A program made the position numbers and the translations under genes. Below the pieces are notes generated by a model. That model saw nothing but the letters and a program-made list of their open reading frames with translations, did no database searches and had not been told where the DNA came from. This document shows positions 43,889-52,492 of a stretch of DNA of 64,000 nucleotides, piece after piece. Origin of the DNA: Streptomyces sp. Mut1 (lineage in GTDB: Bacteria > Actinomycetota > Actinomycetes > Streptomycetales > Streptomycetaceae); assembly GCF_030719295.1 (NCBI RefSeq), contig NZ_CP120997.1, positions 3,046,001 through 3,110,000 on the forward strand, in the 5' to 3' direction. The stretch's first letter is position 1. Each line of letters starts with the position of its first letter.

Positions 43889-46800
43889 ATGGGTGGGGTG
43901 AGTGACGACGTCTCGTATCTCCGGTTCCCGCACCTCCACGAGGATCTGCTCTGCTTCGCGGCCGAGGACGATCTCTGGGTCGCCCCGCTCGCCGCCGAGG
44001 GGGAGCGTCCGGGCCGGGCCTGGCGGCTGACCGTCGACCGCACCCGGGTCAGCCATCCGCGCTTCTCCCCCGACGGGACCCGGATCGCGTACACGACCTG
44101 GCGCACCTTCGACCCCGAGATCCACCTCGCCCCGGTCGCGGGCGGCCCGGCCCGCCGGCTCACCTACTGGGGCTCGACCGACGCCCGGGTCTGCGGCTGG
44201 TCGCCCGACCCCGGCGACGCCTCGCAGATCCTCGCCGTCTCCTCGCACCGCCAGCCGTTCTCGTACTTCTCCTGGGCCTACAGCGTCCCCACCGACGGCA
44301 GCCCCGGCGGCAAACTGCCCTGGGGCCCCGTCTCGGACATCGCCGTCGCCGACATCGACGGCGAGCGCCGCTCCCTGCTCCTCACCGGCACCCCGCCGCA
44401 CGAACCGGCCGCCTGGAAGCGCTACCGGGGCGGGGCGACGGGACGGCTCTGGCTGCACGGCGAGCGGCTGCTCCCGGACATCGGCGGGCATCTGGACTCC
44501 CCCATGTTCGTCGGCGGCCGGATCGCGTTCCTCTCCGACCACGAGGGCGTCGGCAACCTCTACTCCTGCCGCCCCGACGGCTCCGGACTGCGCCGGCACA
44601 CCGACCACGACGCGTTCTACGCCCGGCACGCGTCGAGCGACGGGCGGCGCGTGGTCTACCAGTGCGCGGGCGAGCTGTGGCTCGTGGACGACCTGGAGAC
44701 GCCCGACGCCGTGCCTCGCAGGCTGGAGGTCCGCCTCGGCGGCCCGCGCGCCGGACGGCGTACGTACCAGGTCCCGGCCGCGAGCAACGTGGACGCCCTG
44801 TCCGTGGACGAGACCGGCCGGGCGAGCGCCGTGTCGGTACGCGGCAGCCTGTACTGGCTCACGCACCGCGACGGGCCCGCCCGCACCATCTCCGACACCC
44901 CCGGCGTCCGGGTGCGGCTGCCGGAGATGCTGGGCAGCGGCGGCCAGGTCGCGTACGTCACCGACGCGGAGGGCGAGGACGCGATCGAGATCGCCCAGCT
45001 GCCGCGCGCCAGCGACGACCGCCCGACGCGCCGCCTCGCCTCCGGCCTGATCGGCCGGGTCCAGGAGCTGGTCGCCGACCCGGACGGCGAACGCCTCGCC
45101 ATCGCCTCGCACGACGGCCGCCTGCTCCTCCTGGACACCGACGAGGAGACGTCGACCGGCGAGCCGGCCGAGCTGATCCGCTCCGTCAACGGCCCGGTGC
45201 GCGACCTCGCCTTCTCCCCGGACGGCGCCTGGCTGACCTGGTCGCACCCCGGCATCGGCCGCTCGCTGCGCAAGATCAAGCTGGCCCGCATCCTGGGCCC
45301 CGGCGAGCCCGCGATCGTGGACGTCACCAACGGCCGCTTCGAGGACGAGAACCCGGTCTTCACGGGCGACGGCCGCTATCTCGCGTTCCTGTCCTGGCGC
45401 GGCTTCGACCCGGTGTACGACGTGCACACCGGGGACCTGTCCTTCCCGCTCGGCTGCCGCCCCTACCTGGTCCCGCTCTCCTCGGCGACCCCGTCCCCCT
45501 TCGCCCTGCTCCCCGACGGCCGGCCCGCGGCGGGCGGCCTCGACCCCATCGACACCGCCGAGGCCGGGGCGGCCGAGGGCTCGACGGTCACCGTCGAGTT
45601 CGAGGGCCTGGAGAGCCGGGTCACGCCGTTCCCGGTCTCCGCGTCCAAGTACTCGGCGCTGCACCCGGTCAGCGGCGGCGGGCTGGTGTGGCTGCGCTGG
45701 CCGATCTCCGGGGCGCTCGGCGAGACCTTCGCCAACCCGTCGGACATGTCGGGCCGGCCGACCCTGGAGCACTTCAGCATCGCCAAGGCGAAGAAGACCG
45801 AACTGGTCAGCCATCTCGACTGGTTCGCCGTCAGCGGCGACGCCTCCCGCCTGGTCGTCATGGACGACGGCGAACTGCGCGCGGTCCCCGCCACGGAACC
45901 CGGCGACCTCGACTCGACCGTCTACCTGGACCTGCGCCGCATCCTGCACGAGGCGGACCCGGCGGCGGAGTGGCGGGGCGCGTACGACGAGGCGGGCCGC
46001 ATCATCCGCTCCTACTTCTGGGAGCCGGACATGTGCGGCATCGACTGGCCGGCGGTCCTGGACCAGTACCGCCCCCTGGTCGAACGCGTCGCCACCCCCG
46101 ACGAGTTCGCCGACCTCCTGCGCGAGGTCCTCGGCGAACTGGGCACCTCCCACGCGTACGTCTCCCCCGCCCGCCGCAACGAGGGCCCGCCGCACTACCA
46201 GCGCGCGATCGGCCTGCTGGGCGCCAACTTCGCCTGCCGCGACGGCGAATGGACCCTGCTGCGCATCCTCCCCGGCGACTCCTCCGACTCCAAGGCCCGC
46301 TCCCCGCTGGCCGGTACGGGCATCCGCGAGGGCGCGGTCCTCACCCATGTGGACGGCCGCCCGGTCGACCCGGTCACCGGCCCCTACCCCCTGCTCGCCG
46401 CGGCGGGCGGCACCACGGTCGAGCTGACCTTCCGCCCCGCCGAGGGCGGGGGCCGCTCCCGCCGCGTGGCGGTCGTCCCCCTCATCGACGAGCGCCCGCT
46501 GCGCTACCAGGACTGGGTCGCCAAGCGCCGCGAGGTCGTACGGGGCCTGAGCGGCGGCCGCTGCGGCTACCTCCACATCCCGGACATGGGCGGCTCCGGC
46601 TGGGCCCAGTTCAACCGCGACCTGCGCATGGAGGTCTCCCGCCCGGCGCTGATCGTGGACGTACGGGGCAACGCGGGCGGCCACATCAGCGAGCTGGTCG
46701 TCGAGAAACTCACCCGCACCATCCTCGGCTGGGACCTGACCCGCAACGCCCAGCCCGTCTCGTACGCCTCCAACGCCCCCCGGGGCCCGGTCGTCGCCCT

Positions 46801-47182
46801 CGCCGACGAGGCCACCTCATCCGACGGCGACATGATCACCGCCGCGTTCCGCCTGCTGAAACTGGGCCCGGTGGTGGGCCAGCGCACCTGGGGCGGCGTG
46901 GTCGGCATGACCGGCCGCCACCGCCTGGGCGACGGCACGGTGATCACGGTCCCGATGAACGCGGCGTGGTTCGACACGTACGGCTGGTCGGTCGAGAACC
47001 ACGGCGTGGAACCGGACGAGGAGGCCCTGCGCACCCCCCTGGACTGGGCAGAGGGCCGCCACGCGGTCCTGGACGACGCGGTCCGCATCGCCCTGGACCT
47101 ACTGGCCGCCCACCCCCCGGCCACACCACCGACGTACGAGACAGCCCCGAACCGCCGCCGACCGGCGCTGCCACCGCGGTAG
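43889..47182 (+). CDS. Tricorn protease homologue
   Basis: A 1097-residue cytoplasmic peptidase that trims oligopeptides. A six-bladed (about residues 5-320) and a seven-bladed beta-propeller (about 320-680) precede the catalytic core with an inserted PDZ domain (about 790-870, LLGANFACRDGEWTLLRILP). Catalytic residues in the archaeal tricorn pattern are visible: His755 in GTSHAYV, Ser978-Asp979 in ATSSDGDM and Glu1036 in VENHGVEPD. It is full length. ATG at 43889 is chosen; a GTG three codons later is also possible. Divergent from the TetR gene. Confidence 0.92.
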   Translation: MGGVSDDVSYLRFPHLHEDLLCFAAEDDLWVAPLAAEGERPGRAWRLTVDRTRVSHPRFSPDGTRIAYTTWRTFDPEIHLAPVAGGPARRLTYWGSTDARVCGWSPDPGDASQILAVSSHRQPFSYFSWAYSVPTDGSPGGKLPWGPVSDIAVADIDGERRSLLLTGTPPHEPAAWKRYRGGATGRLWLHGERLLPDIGGHLDSPMFVGGRIAFLSDHEGVGNLYSCRPDGSGLRRHTDHDAFYARHASSDGRRVVYQCAGELWLVDDLETPDAVPRRLEVRLGGPRAGRRTYQVPAASNVDALSVDETGRASAVSVRGSLYWLTHRDGPARTISDTPGVRVRLPEMLGSGGQVAYVTDAEGEDAIEIAQLPRASDDRPTRRLASGLIGRVQELVADPDGERLAIASHDGRLLLLDTDEETSTGEPAELIRSVNGPVRDLAFSPDGAWLTWSHPGIGRSLRKIKLARILGPGEPAIVDVTNGRFEDENPVFTGDGRYLAFLSWRGFDPVYDVHTGDLSFPLGCRPYLVPLSSATPSPFALLPDGRPAAGGLDPIDTAEAGAAEGSTVTVEFEGLESRVTPFPVSASKYSALHPVSGGGLVWLRWPISGALGETFANPSDMSGRPTLEHFSIAKAKKTELVSHLDWFAVSGDASRLVVMDDGELRAVPATEPGDLDSTVYLDLRRILHEADPAAEWRGAYDEAGRIIRSYFWEPDMCGIDWPAVLDQYRPLVERVATPDEFADLLREVLGELGTSHAYVSPARRNEGPPHYQRAIGLLGANFACRDGEWTLLRILPGDSSDSKARSPLAGTGIREGAVLTHVDGRPVDPVTGPYPLLAAAGGTTVELTFRPAEGGGRSRRVAVVPLIDERPLRYQDWVAKRREVVRGLSGGRCGYLHIPDMGGSGWAQFNRDLRMEVSRPALIVDVRGNAGGHISELVVEKLTRTILGWDLTRNAQPVSYASNAPRGPVVALADEATSSDGDMITAAFRLLKLGPVVGQRTWGGVVGMTGRHRLGDGTVITVPMNAAWFDTYGWSVENHGVEPDEEALRTPLDWAEGRHAVLDDAVRIALDLLAAHPPATPPTYETAPNRRRPALPPR

Positions 47183-47255
47183 GAGGACCCTCAATACTCG
47201 ACAGCAGGGCCGCTCCCTGACACGTCGTGCCCGGGCGGACTGGACCCGGTAGCGG

Positions 47256-47687
47256 TCAGAGCCTCAGCATGAAGGCGGGGTCGACGCCCATCGCGGCCAC
47301 GCCCTCGCGCACCGAGTAGTGGAAGTGCTTGATCTCCGACACGAGGACATCCCAACTCACGGGCGTGGTCCAGAAGTCCGGCGTGGCGACGGAGCCGATC
47401 CGCCAGCCCTGACCAGAGTTCGCGATGCGGATCACCCCCTTCTCGGCCTGCATCGAGTCGAGCTCGAAGTCCTCATGGCCGGCCTGGGGACTCTGGAGCC
47501 AGAGCGCCACGTGATACGCCAACTCGGCCACGGGGAACTGCCCCTCGGACCACGCCGTCCGCCCTCGTTCCCGGATTGACAGCTCTGCCTCGATATCAAG
47601 AAGCAGCACCTCCACGGGAGCCTCATGCGGAGTGAGGCCCCGCCGCGGCAGATCCGACAGGCCGAAGTCTCGACAGACCAACCGCAA
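47256..47687 (-). CDS. Hypothetical protein (DUF7878-like)
   Basis: A roughly 143-residue soluble protein of unknown function. The body has LLLDIEAELSIRERGRTAWS, then FPVAELAYHVALWLQ, and EDFELDSMQAEKGVIRIANS. The N-terminal part VCRDFGLSDLPRRGLTPHEAP appears to belong to the same domain, so a start near 47687 (TTG, after GGGGCGGGG) is chosen. GTG at 47759 or at 47615 are alternatives. Base composition is slightly lower in GC than the neighbours. Confidence 0.6.
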   Translation of the reverse strand: MRLVCRDFGLSDLPRRGLTPHEAPVEVLLLDIEAELSIRERGRTAWSEGQFPVAELAYHVALWLQSPQAGHEDFELDSMQAEKGVIRIANSGQGWRIGSVATPDFWTTPVSWDVLVSEIKHFHYSVREGVAAMGVDPAFMLRL

Positions 47688-47762
47688 CTGCCCCGCCCCA
47701 CAAGGTCTGGGGCCCCCTACGCGTCCGGGCCACCCAAATGTCAACGACCGTACCAGCACGCT

Positions 47763-48002
47763 TCAGGTGCCGCGCGCTATCGGATGGGCGGGATTCCGCG
47801 GGCCGAAACACCGGCAGGAGCTGCCGCACGGATCACCGAGAACTCCGGAGTCGTCGAAGAAGTCCAGCATCTCGTCGAGGCCGTCGTCGGCCGCCTCCCG
47901 CGACGTCCAATTCTCCTTCTGCCAAGCCCTGTCACTCAGCCTGCCCAGGTACTCGATCAACTGGTCCCGGACCCAAGGGGTCAGCAACCCCGGCGGGTTC
48001 AT
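47763..48002 (-). CDS. Small hypothetical protein, possibly a degenerate SCO4402-like protein
   Basis: A 79-residue protein. VRDQLIEYLGRLSDRAWQKE followed by DEMLDFFDDSGVLGDP loosely resembles the SCO4402 family of small actinobacterial proteins. The last 25 residues (GSSCRCFGPRNPAHPIARGT) do not, which suggests a frameshift or truncated C-terminus. GGAAGGA upstream gives a good ribosome site for the ATG. It begins 24 nt after the membrane protein gene and is probably co-transcribed with it. Confidence 0.5.
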   Translation of the reverse strand: MNPPGLLTPWVRDQLIEYLGRLSDRAWQKENWTSREAADDGLDEMLDFFDDSGVLGDPCGSSCRCFGPRNPAHPIARGT

Positions 48003-48026
48003 GGCTCATTCCTTCCTCTGTCGAAG

Positions 48027-48713
48027 TCAACGCAACGCCAGTACCGCCACCCCGAGAAGCACCACTCCCCCGAACCAACCCAGCGTTCTCACGACGACAC
48101 CCCATCCAGAGATTCCGGCAACAGCGGCCACGCCCGTGCCGCTCTCCCGCCTCAGGGAGGACGGCTCGGACCAGAGGTAGGCCGGCGCACCCGAGCCAAG
48201 GAGCACGCAGGCTGCGAGCCAGTAGCCGGCGCTGACGGCGCGCAGAGAACCTCTCATGCAGATATCCGCGAGAACAATGAGAAAGGCCAGCAGAATAGCC
48301 CACTTGAGCCATGCCAGTGCGATGAACCGCCAATAGAGAATGGGGACCAGGATGGAAAGTCCGCCCAGGCTGGACAGCGGATCGGCCGAGTCGAGCGACA
48401 CGCCTTCGTCTGCGGTGCCGAGGCGCAGCCGAATCAAGTCGGTGAACTCCTCTTGCGTATTGGGACTGCCGGGAGTTTCCGCGGAATGGTAGGTGAGTTC
48501 CTTTTCGCCCAACAGCCCGACGGACCAACGTGCCCGCACTTCCATCGGAGAGACGTAAACAACATGCATCGCCGTCGCCCGCCCGCTCCGCAGGTCGCTC
48601 AGCAGCTCAGACATGTCAGCTCCTCGCGGAAAGACATTGGACGCCGCCGCCAGGCATCCCAGCAGGATCATCAGTATTGCGCCTGCCCGAATGGCCCTGC
48701 GCGCTGACGTCAT
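48027..48713 (-). CDS. Hypothetical membrane protein
   Basis: A 228-residue protein with an N-terminal hydrophobic helix (about residues 9-26), an extracytoplasmic domain of about 85 residues (MHVVYVSPMEVRARWSVGLL), and four C-terminal helices (about 118-228). GAAGGA 9 nt upstream supports the ATG at 48713. No family was recognised. Codon use is less GC-biased than in flanking core genes, consistent with acquired DNA. Confidence 0.68.
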   Translation of the reverse strand: MTSARRAIRAGAILMILLGCLAAASNVFPRGADMSELLSDLRSGRATAMHVVYVSPMEVRARWSVGLLGEKELTYHSAETPGSPNTQEEFTDLIRLRLGTADEGVSLDSADPLSSLGGLSILVPILYWRFIALAWLKWAILLAFLIVLADICMRGSLRAVSAGYWLAACVLLGSGAPAYLWSEPSSLRRESGTGVAAVAGISGWGVVVRTLGWFGGVVLLGVAVLALR

Positions 48714-48867
48714 ACCCGCAAGTCCTTCCATCACGCGTAGGTGAAGGCTCCTCCGTACGGAGCGGGCTGTCGGCCCCCGATGCCGGGAGGGCGCAGCCGC
48801 GCAGATCGTAGTCGGCTGGGCCCAAGTCCCGGCCAGCGGCTACCGATTCCGGCGGGTGCGGGTGTGG

Positions 48868-49107
48868 TCAGGCGTCGTTGGGGTCGTTGGGGTCGGCCGG
48901 TGTCGTCTCGCCGAGCATGGCGAGGGTCAGGACGTTGCCGGAGATGCCCCAGCCGCCGTCGGCGACCTCTTCGACCAGCACCATGGTGTTGTCGCGGGCG
49001 CGCTCGCCGTAGAGCTCGACGTACAGCTCGGTGGTGCGGGTGACGATCTCCTCCTTCTGCTTCGGGGTGAGGGTCTTCTCGGGGACCTTGAAGTTCGCGA
49101 AGGGCAT
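48868..49107 (-). CDS. 4-oxalocrotonate tautomerase family protein
   Basis: A 79-residue protein beginning MPFANFKVPEKTLTPKQKEE, the tautomerase fold with catalytic Pro1 after Met removal. VELYGERARDNTMVLVEEV follows the family pattern. It is larger than the classic 62-residue 4-OT, with an acidic tail. Located 50 nt downstream of an SDR gene on the same strand, it probably acts with it. Confidence 0.82.
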   Translation of the reverse strand: MPFANFKVPEKTLTPKQKEEIVTRTTELYVELYGERARDNTMVLVEEVADGGWGISGNVLTLAMLGETTPADPNDPNDA

Positions 49108-49157
49108 GGCTGGTTGTTCCTCTTCTCGGTGGGGCCGGGTGATCGTCTGAGGGTGGT

Positions 49158-49940
49158 TCAGATGATTCCGCCGTTGGCGCGGATGACCTGTCCGTTGATC
49201 CAGTGGCCGGCCGGTGCGGCCAGGAACGCCACGACCTCGGCGATGTCGGCAGGGGTGCCGAGGCGCTCCAGCGGGGGCTGGGCGGCGAGGCGGGCGATGG
49301 TCTCCTCGTCCTTGCCGTCGAGGAAGAGGTCGGTGGCCGTGGGGCCGGGCGCGACGGTGTTGGCGGTGACGTCCCGGCCCCGCAGCTCCCGGGCCAGGAT
49401 CAGTGTCAGCGCCTCGACCGCGCCCTTGCCGGCGGCGTACGCGCCGTAGCCCGGGAAGGCGAGCCCCACCACGGACGTGGAGAACGTCACGATCGCGCCG
49501 CCGGGGCGCACCCGCCGGGCCGCCTGCTGGACGACGACGAACGTGCCGCGGACGTTGGTGCGGAGCAGGTCGTCCAGGACGGCCAGGTCCAGCTCGGCGA
49601 TCGGTGCCAGTTGCATCCGCCCGGCCGCGTGGACGACGACGTCGACCCCGCCGAACTCCGCTTCGGCCGTGTCGAACAGGGCCGCGACCGCGTGTTCGTC
49701 GGCGACGTCGGCGCGTACCGCGATCGCCCGGCCGCCCCCGGCGACGGCCTCCTTCACGGCTGCCTCGGCCTCGGCCCGGTTGCCGGCGTAGCCGACCACG
49801 ACGGCGTACCCGTCGGCGGCCAGCCGGCCGACGGTGCGGCGGCCGATACCGCGCGAGCCGCCGGTGACGATCGCGACACGGGGTGAGGCGGAGGGCTGGG
49901 CCAAGGCGGCGGTCCCTTCGAGGGGAGTGGGGGTGGGCAT
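49158..49940 (-). CDS. Short-chain dehydrogenase/reductase
   Basis: A 260-residue SDR with cofactor loop TGGSRGIG near residue 27, HAAGRMQ (an NNAG variant), catalytic Ser in FSTSVVG and Tyr-Lys in YAAGK near residue 168. AGGAG six bases upstream supports the ATG. Divergent from an XRE regulator, with a palindrome in the gap, so probably controlled by it together with the tautomerase. Confidence 0.9.
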   Translation of the reverse strand: MPTPTPLEGTAALAQPSASPRVAIVTGGSRGIGRRTVGRLAADGYAVVVGYAGNRAEAEAAVKEAVAGGGRAIAVRADVADEHAVAALFDTAEAEFGGVDVVVHAAGRMQLAPIAELDLAVLDDLLRTNVRGTFVVVQQAARRVRPGGAIVTFSTSVVGLAFPGYGAYAAGKGAVEALTLILARELRGRDVTANTVAPGPTATDLFLDGKDEETIARLAAQPPLERLGTPADIAEVVAFLAAPAGHWINGQVIRANGGII

Positions 49941-50045
49941 GGCTGACTCCTGTGGTGAGTGGGGGCGGGGCCGCCGGCTCGCCGTTGCCCCGCTGTCTCC
50001 TCCACGATCCGCCGGTTCCCCGCCCCCAGCCAGGGCTGCGTCCAC

Positions 50046-50066
50046 CCAGGGGATGCCACCCCCTGG
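50046..50066. promoter_or_regulatory. Candidate operator for the XRE regulator
   Basis: CCAGGGG-N7-CCCCTGG is a 21-bp interrupted palindrome 33 bp before the XRE gene and about 106 bp before the divergent SDR gene. A related CCAGGGCTG lies just left of it. Confidence 0.5.
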
Positions 50067-50098
50067 CTGCGCTCCTGCGTACGAGGGACGATGGAGGG

Positions 50099-50959
50099 GT
50101 GAACCTGCCAGAACTCGGCGCCTTCCTCAGGACGCGCCGCGACCGCATCCGCCCCGCCGAGGTCGGCCTCCCCCAGGGCCCGCGCCGGCGCGTCCCCGGG
50201 CTGCGCCGCGAGGAGGTCGCCCAGCTGGCGGGGCTGTCGGCCGACTACTACACCGAGCTGGAACGCGGCAGCGCGAAGAACGGGGTACAGCCGTCCGCCC
50301 AGACCCTGGCCGCCCTCGCCCGAGCCCTGCGCCTGAACGGCGACGAGCGCGACCACCTGTTCCACCTGGCCGAACGGCTGGTGCCGCCGTCCGCACACGG
50401 GCCATCGGCGCATGTGCAGCCCGCGCTCCTCGGACTCCTGGACCGGCTGTCCAACACCCCCGCACGCGTCATCACCGACCTGCACGAGACCCTGGTGGAG
50501 AACGACCTGGCCCGGACCCTGCTCGGCCGGTCCCCGGCCCTGCGCGGCCCGGCGGCGAGCTTCGTGTACCGCTGGTTCACCGACCCGCGGGCGCGCGAGA
50601 TCTACCCGCCAGAGGACCACCCGCAGCACTCCCGGGTGTTCGTGGCCGATCTCAGGGCAGCGGCCGCCCGGCGTGGCCGGGACGCGGAGGTCACGAAGAT
50701 GACCGCCATGCTGCGCCGCCGCAGCCCGGAGTTCGCGGCCCTCTGGGACACCCACGACGTCGCGGTGCGCCGCATGGACCACAAGAGGATCGTCCACCCC
50801 ATGCTCGGCGTCATCGAACTCGACTGCTACAACCTCCTCAGCGAGGACGGACGCCAACGCCTGCTGTGGTTCACCGCCCCGCCCGGAAGCCAGGGAGCCG
50901 AGCAGCTGGAACTGCTGTCCGTCGTGGGAACCCAGGAGATGGGCGTCACGCGGGACTAG
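50099..50959 (+). CDS. XRE family regulator with MmyB-like ligand domain
   Basis: A 286-residue protein. The N-terminal helix-turn-helix (about residues 5-85) contains RRRVPGLRREEVAQLAGLSA, then YYTELERG, the MmyB-type signature. The C-terminal domain (about residues 105-275, LLGLLDRLSNTPARVITDLH, ARTLLG) is the PAS-like MmyB ligand domain reported to bind fatty acids. GTG start close to a GGAGGG. Regulators of this type are very often divergent from an SDR gene, as here. Confidence 0.9.
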   Translation: MNLPELGAFLRTRRDRIRPAEVGLPQGPRRRVPGLRREEVAQLAGLSADYYTELERGSAKNGVQPSAQTLAALARALRLNGDERDHLFHLAERLVPPSAHGPSAHVQPALLGLLDRLSNTPARVITDLHETLVENDLARTLLGRSPALRGPAASFVYRWFTDPRAREIYPPEDHPQHSRVFVADLRAAAARRGRDAEVTKMTAMLRRRSPEFAALWDTHDVAVRRMDHKRIVHPMLGVIELDCYNLLSEDGRQRLLWFTAPPGSQGAEQLELLSVVGTQEMGVTRD

Positions 50960-51186
50960 GGCCTGTCGTCCGTCTCGTCCGCGTACAGCTCCGAGGTGTC
51001 CGCGTCACGGAGCTTCTCGATCACCCGCCGAAGGTCGTCGAAGGCACGCTGTTCCTCCCGGGGGGATACCCGGCCGCCGGACAGAAGACTGTCCCGCGCT
51101 CCCCGGGCCCGGGTATAGGCGTCGAAGCAGATCAGGACCTGCTCGACCAGGGCCTGAGGCGGTGGGGAGGGCTGCTGCGCAGGCAT
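50956..51186 (-). CDS. Small hypothetical protein
   Basis: A 76-residue acidic protein: a Pro/Gln-rich start (MPAQQPSPPPQ), then two predicted amphipathic helices (LVEQVLICFDAYTRARGA; EEQRAFDDLRRVIEKLRDAD). No family was recognised. Codon bias is normal for a gene. It overlaps the convergent XRE gene by 4 nt. Confidence 0.55.
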   Translation of the reverse strand: MPAQQPSPPPQALVEQVLICFDAYTRARGARDSLLSGGRVSPREEQRAFDDLRRVIEKLRDADTSELYADETDDRP

Positions 51187-51809
51187 GACTCGACTCTCGT
51201 CCGGCCGGAATTTGCTGGTCAAAGGGAAGAGGGGCGCCGAGAAGGCGTTCCGGGCGGAGCTTGCGGCGCGCGCCGAGGATGCGGTGCGTGCGGCGCGCGC
51301 CGAGGATGCGGTGCGTGCGGTACGTGCGGTGCGTGCGGTACGTGACGACGAACCGGGCCCTCGGCCTGCGGGCGTCGCTCCGCCCGGAGGGAGACAGCGC
51401 TCCGCTCCGGGGTGATGAACGGGACTCCGCTCAGGTCCGCTTCAAGCACGTCAGGGCCGACGGCGAGCCCGCTCGACGGCTTCCCGCACACGCGGCCGGC
51501 CGTACGACGGTTCAGCTCACCTCGCGGCCGGACGGCATCACGGCCACACGGGCCGACGGCTTCACAGCCACGCGGGCGGACGGCTTCACGGCCACACGGC
51601 CGGACGGCTTCACAGCCACACGGGCGGACACGAAACGGCAGGGGCATGGCACGCCTTCCCGGGCACGACGACAGAACTGCCGACCAGACTTCCCGGCGCA
51701 CCACCCGTCCCGAAGAACGAGCCACCACCCATGCTAGCCCGGCGCCCCGAGCGGATCTCGGGCAGAGCCGGGTTCTCCGGCTTCGACGTGCCGCGGGTCC
51801 GCCCAAGCC
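51187..51809. repeat. Gene-poor region with two tandem-repeat arrays
   Basis: This 623-bp stretch holds no convincing gene. A 27-bp unit is repeated exactly at 51262-51288 and 51289-51315, followed by three 9-bp TGCGGT[A/G]CG units to 51342. A second array of 24-bp units (GGCTTCAC...GCCACACGGG) runs about four times from 51542 to 51637. Open frames on both strands translate the arrays into simple repeats and show no recognisable domain, so the region may be decayed or structural. Confidence 0.65.
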
Positions 51810-52427
51810 CTATCCGGGCTCGGGATCGTCGTGGATGGTCAGTGCTCCGGCGAGGTCGAGATCGGCGACGGTCCCGTGCGCCCCGGCGCGGACGAGCAGC
51901 ACCGCGCCGAGCGCGGTGCTCCAGAACGTCCTGGCCTCCACGTCGAGCGGTCGACGGGCCTTCCAGCCCCGCCCGTCGATGAGCCGGCTCACGAAGCGCT
52001 CGGACTGCTGGAACAGCAGCTGGAGGTGCTGGTCGACCACGGGGGCGAGTTCGGGCTTGGAGATCCCGGCGGCGAGTGCGCGCGCGACCGACGGGAGCGA
52101 GGGCATGGCCAGTACGGCGCGGGCGATGTTGCGCCGGAATGTCGCCGCGTCAGGGGCCTGGCGGCCGATGCGCTCGATCCGTCGGGCGTCGTGCAGCAGG
52201 CCGAGGAAGGCGGCGTGCACGAGGAGCGAGTCCTTGGAGCCGAAGTAGTACGTGACCTGGTTGGGGAAGGCGCCCGCCGCGTTCGCGATCTCCGCGACGC
52301 TCACCTCGGCCCCGGGGCGCTCCTTGCAGAGCTGTGCGGTCGCCTCGATCAGCCGGCGCCTCGTCGTGCGACCGCGGTCGCGCGACGGAGCCGATGTCGG
52401 TCGGGCTTCGGTTCGCTTCTTCGCCAC
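51810..52427 (-). CDS. TetR family regulator, divergent from a ketoacyl synthase
   Basis: A 205-residue regulator with helix-turn-helix at about residues 20-68 (RRRLIEATAQLCKERPGAEV, then AEIANAAGAFPNQVTYYFGS). The C-terminal ligand domain contains FWSTALGAVLLVRAGAHG. GTG start. The 65-bp gap to the divergent synthase gene contains two TTGTAT-N3-ATACAA sites, so it very probably represses both itself and the synthase. Confidence 0.9.
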   Translation of the reverse strand: MAKKRTEARPTSAPSRDRGRTTRRRLIEATAQLCKERPGAEVSVAEIANAAGAFPNQVTYYFGSKDSLLVHAAFLGLLHDARRIERIGRQAPDAATFRRNIARAVLAMPSLPSVARALAAGISKPELAPVVDQHLQLLFQQSERFVSRLIDGRGWKARRPLDVEARTFWSTALGAVLLVRAGAHGTVADLDLAGALTIHDDPEPG

Positions 52428-52434
52428 CCTCGAA

Positions 52435-52478
52435 TTGTATGTGATACAACAAAGCCGTTCTCTTGTATCGCATACAAG
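52435..52478. promoter_or_regulatory. Two near-identical TetR operators
   Basis: TTGTAT-GTG-ATACAA (52435-52449) and TTGTAT-CGC-ATACAA (52463-52477) share both half-sites exactly, with centres 28 bp apart. They occupy most of the gap between the TetR gene and the ketoacyl synthase gene and stand out as AT-rich. Confidence 0.85.
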
Positions 52479-52492
52479 AAAGGTTGAAGGGT

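Noticed and set aside
43124..46684. A 1186-codon minus-strand frame across the tricorn gene
   Set aside because: Only its last 190 codons are real (the TetR gene); the rest mirrors the tricorn protease with no recognisable domain.
51542..51637. 24-bp repeats considered as a CRISPR array
   Set aside because: The units abut each other without unique spacers, and no cas genes are present.
51219..51806. Possible genes on both strands in the repeat-rich gap
   Set aside because: Products consist mostly of simple repeats created by the tandem arrays, with no start signal of quality and no domain.
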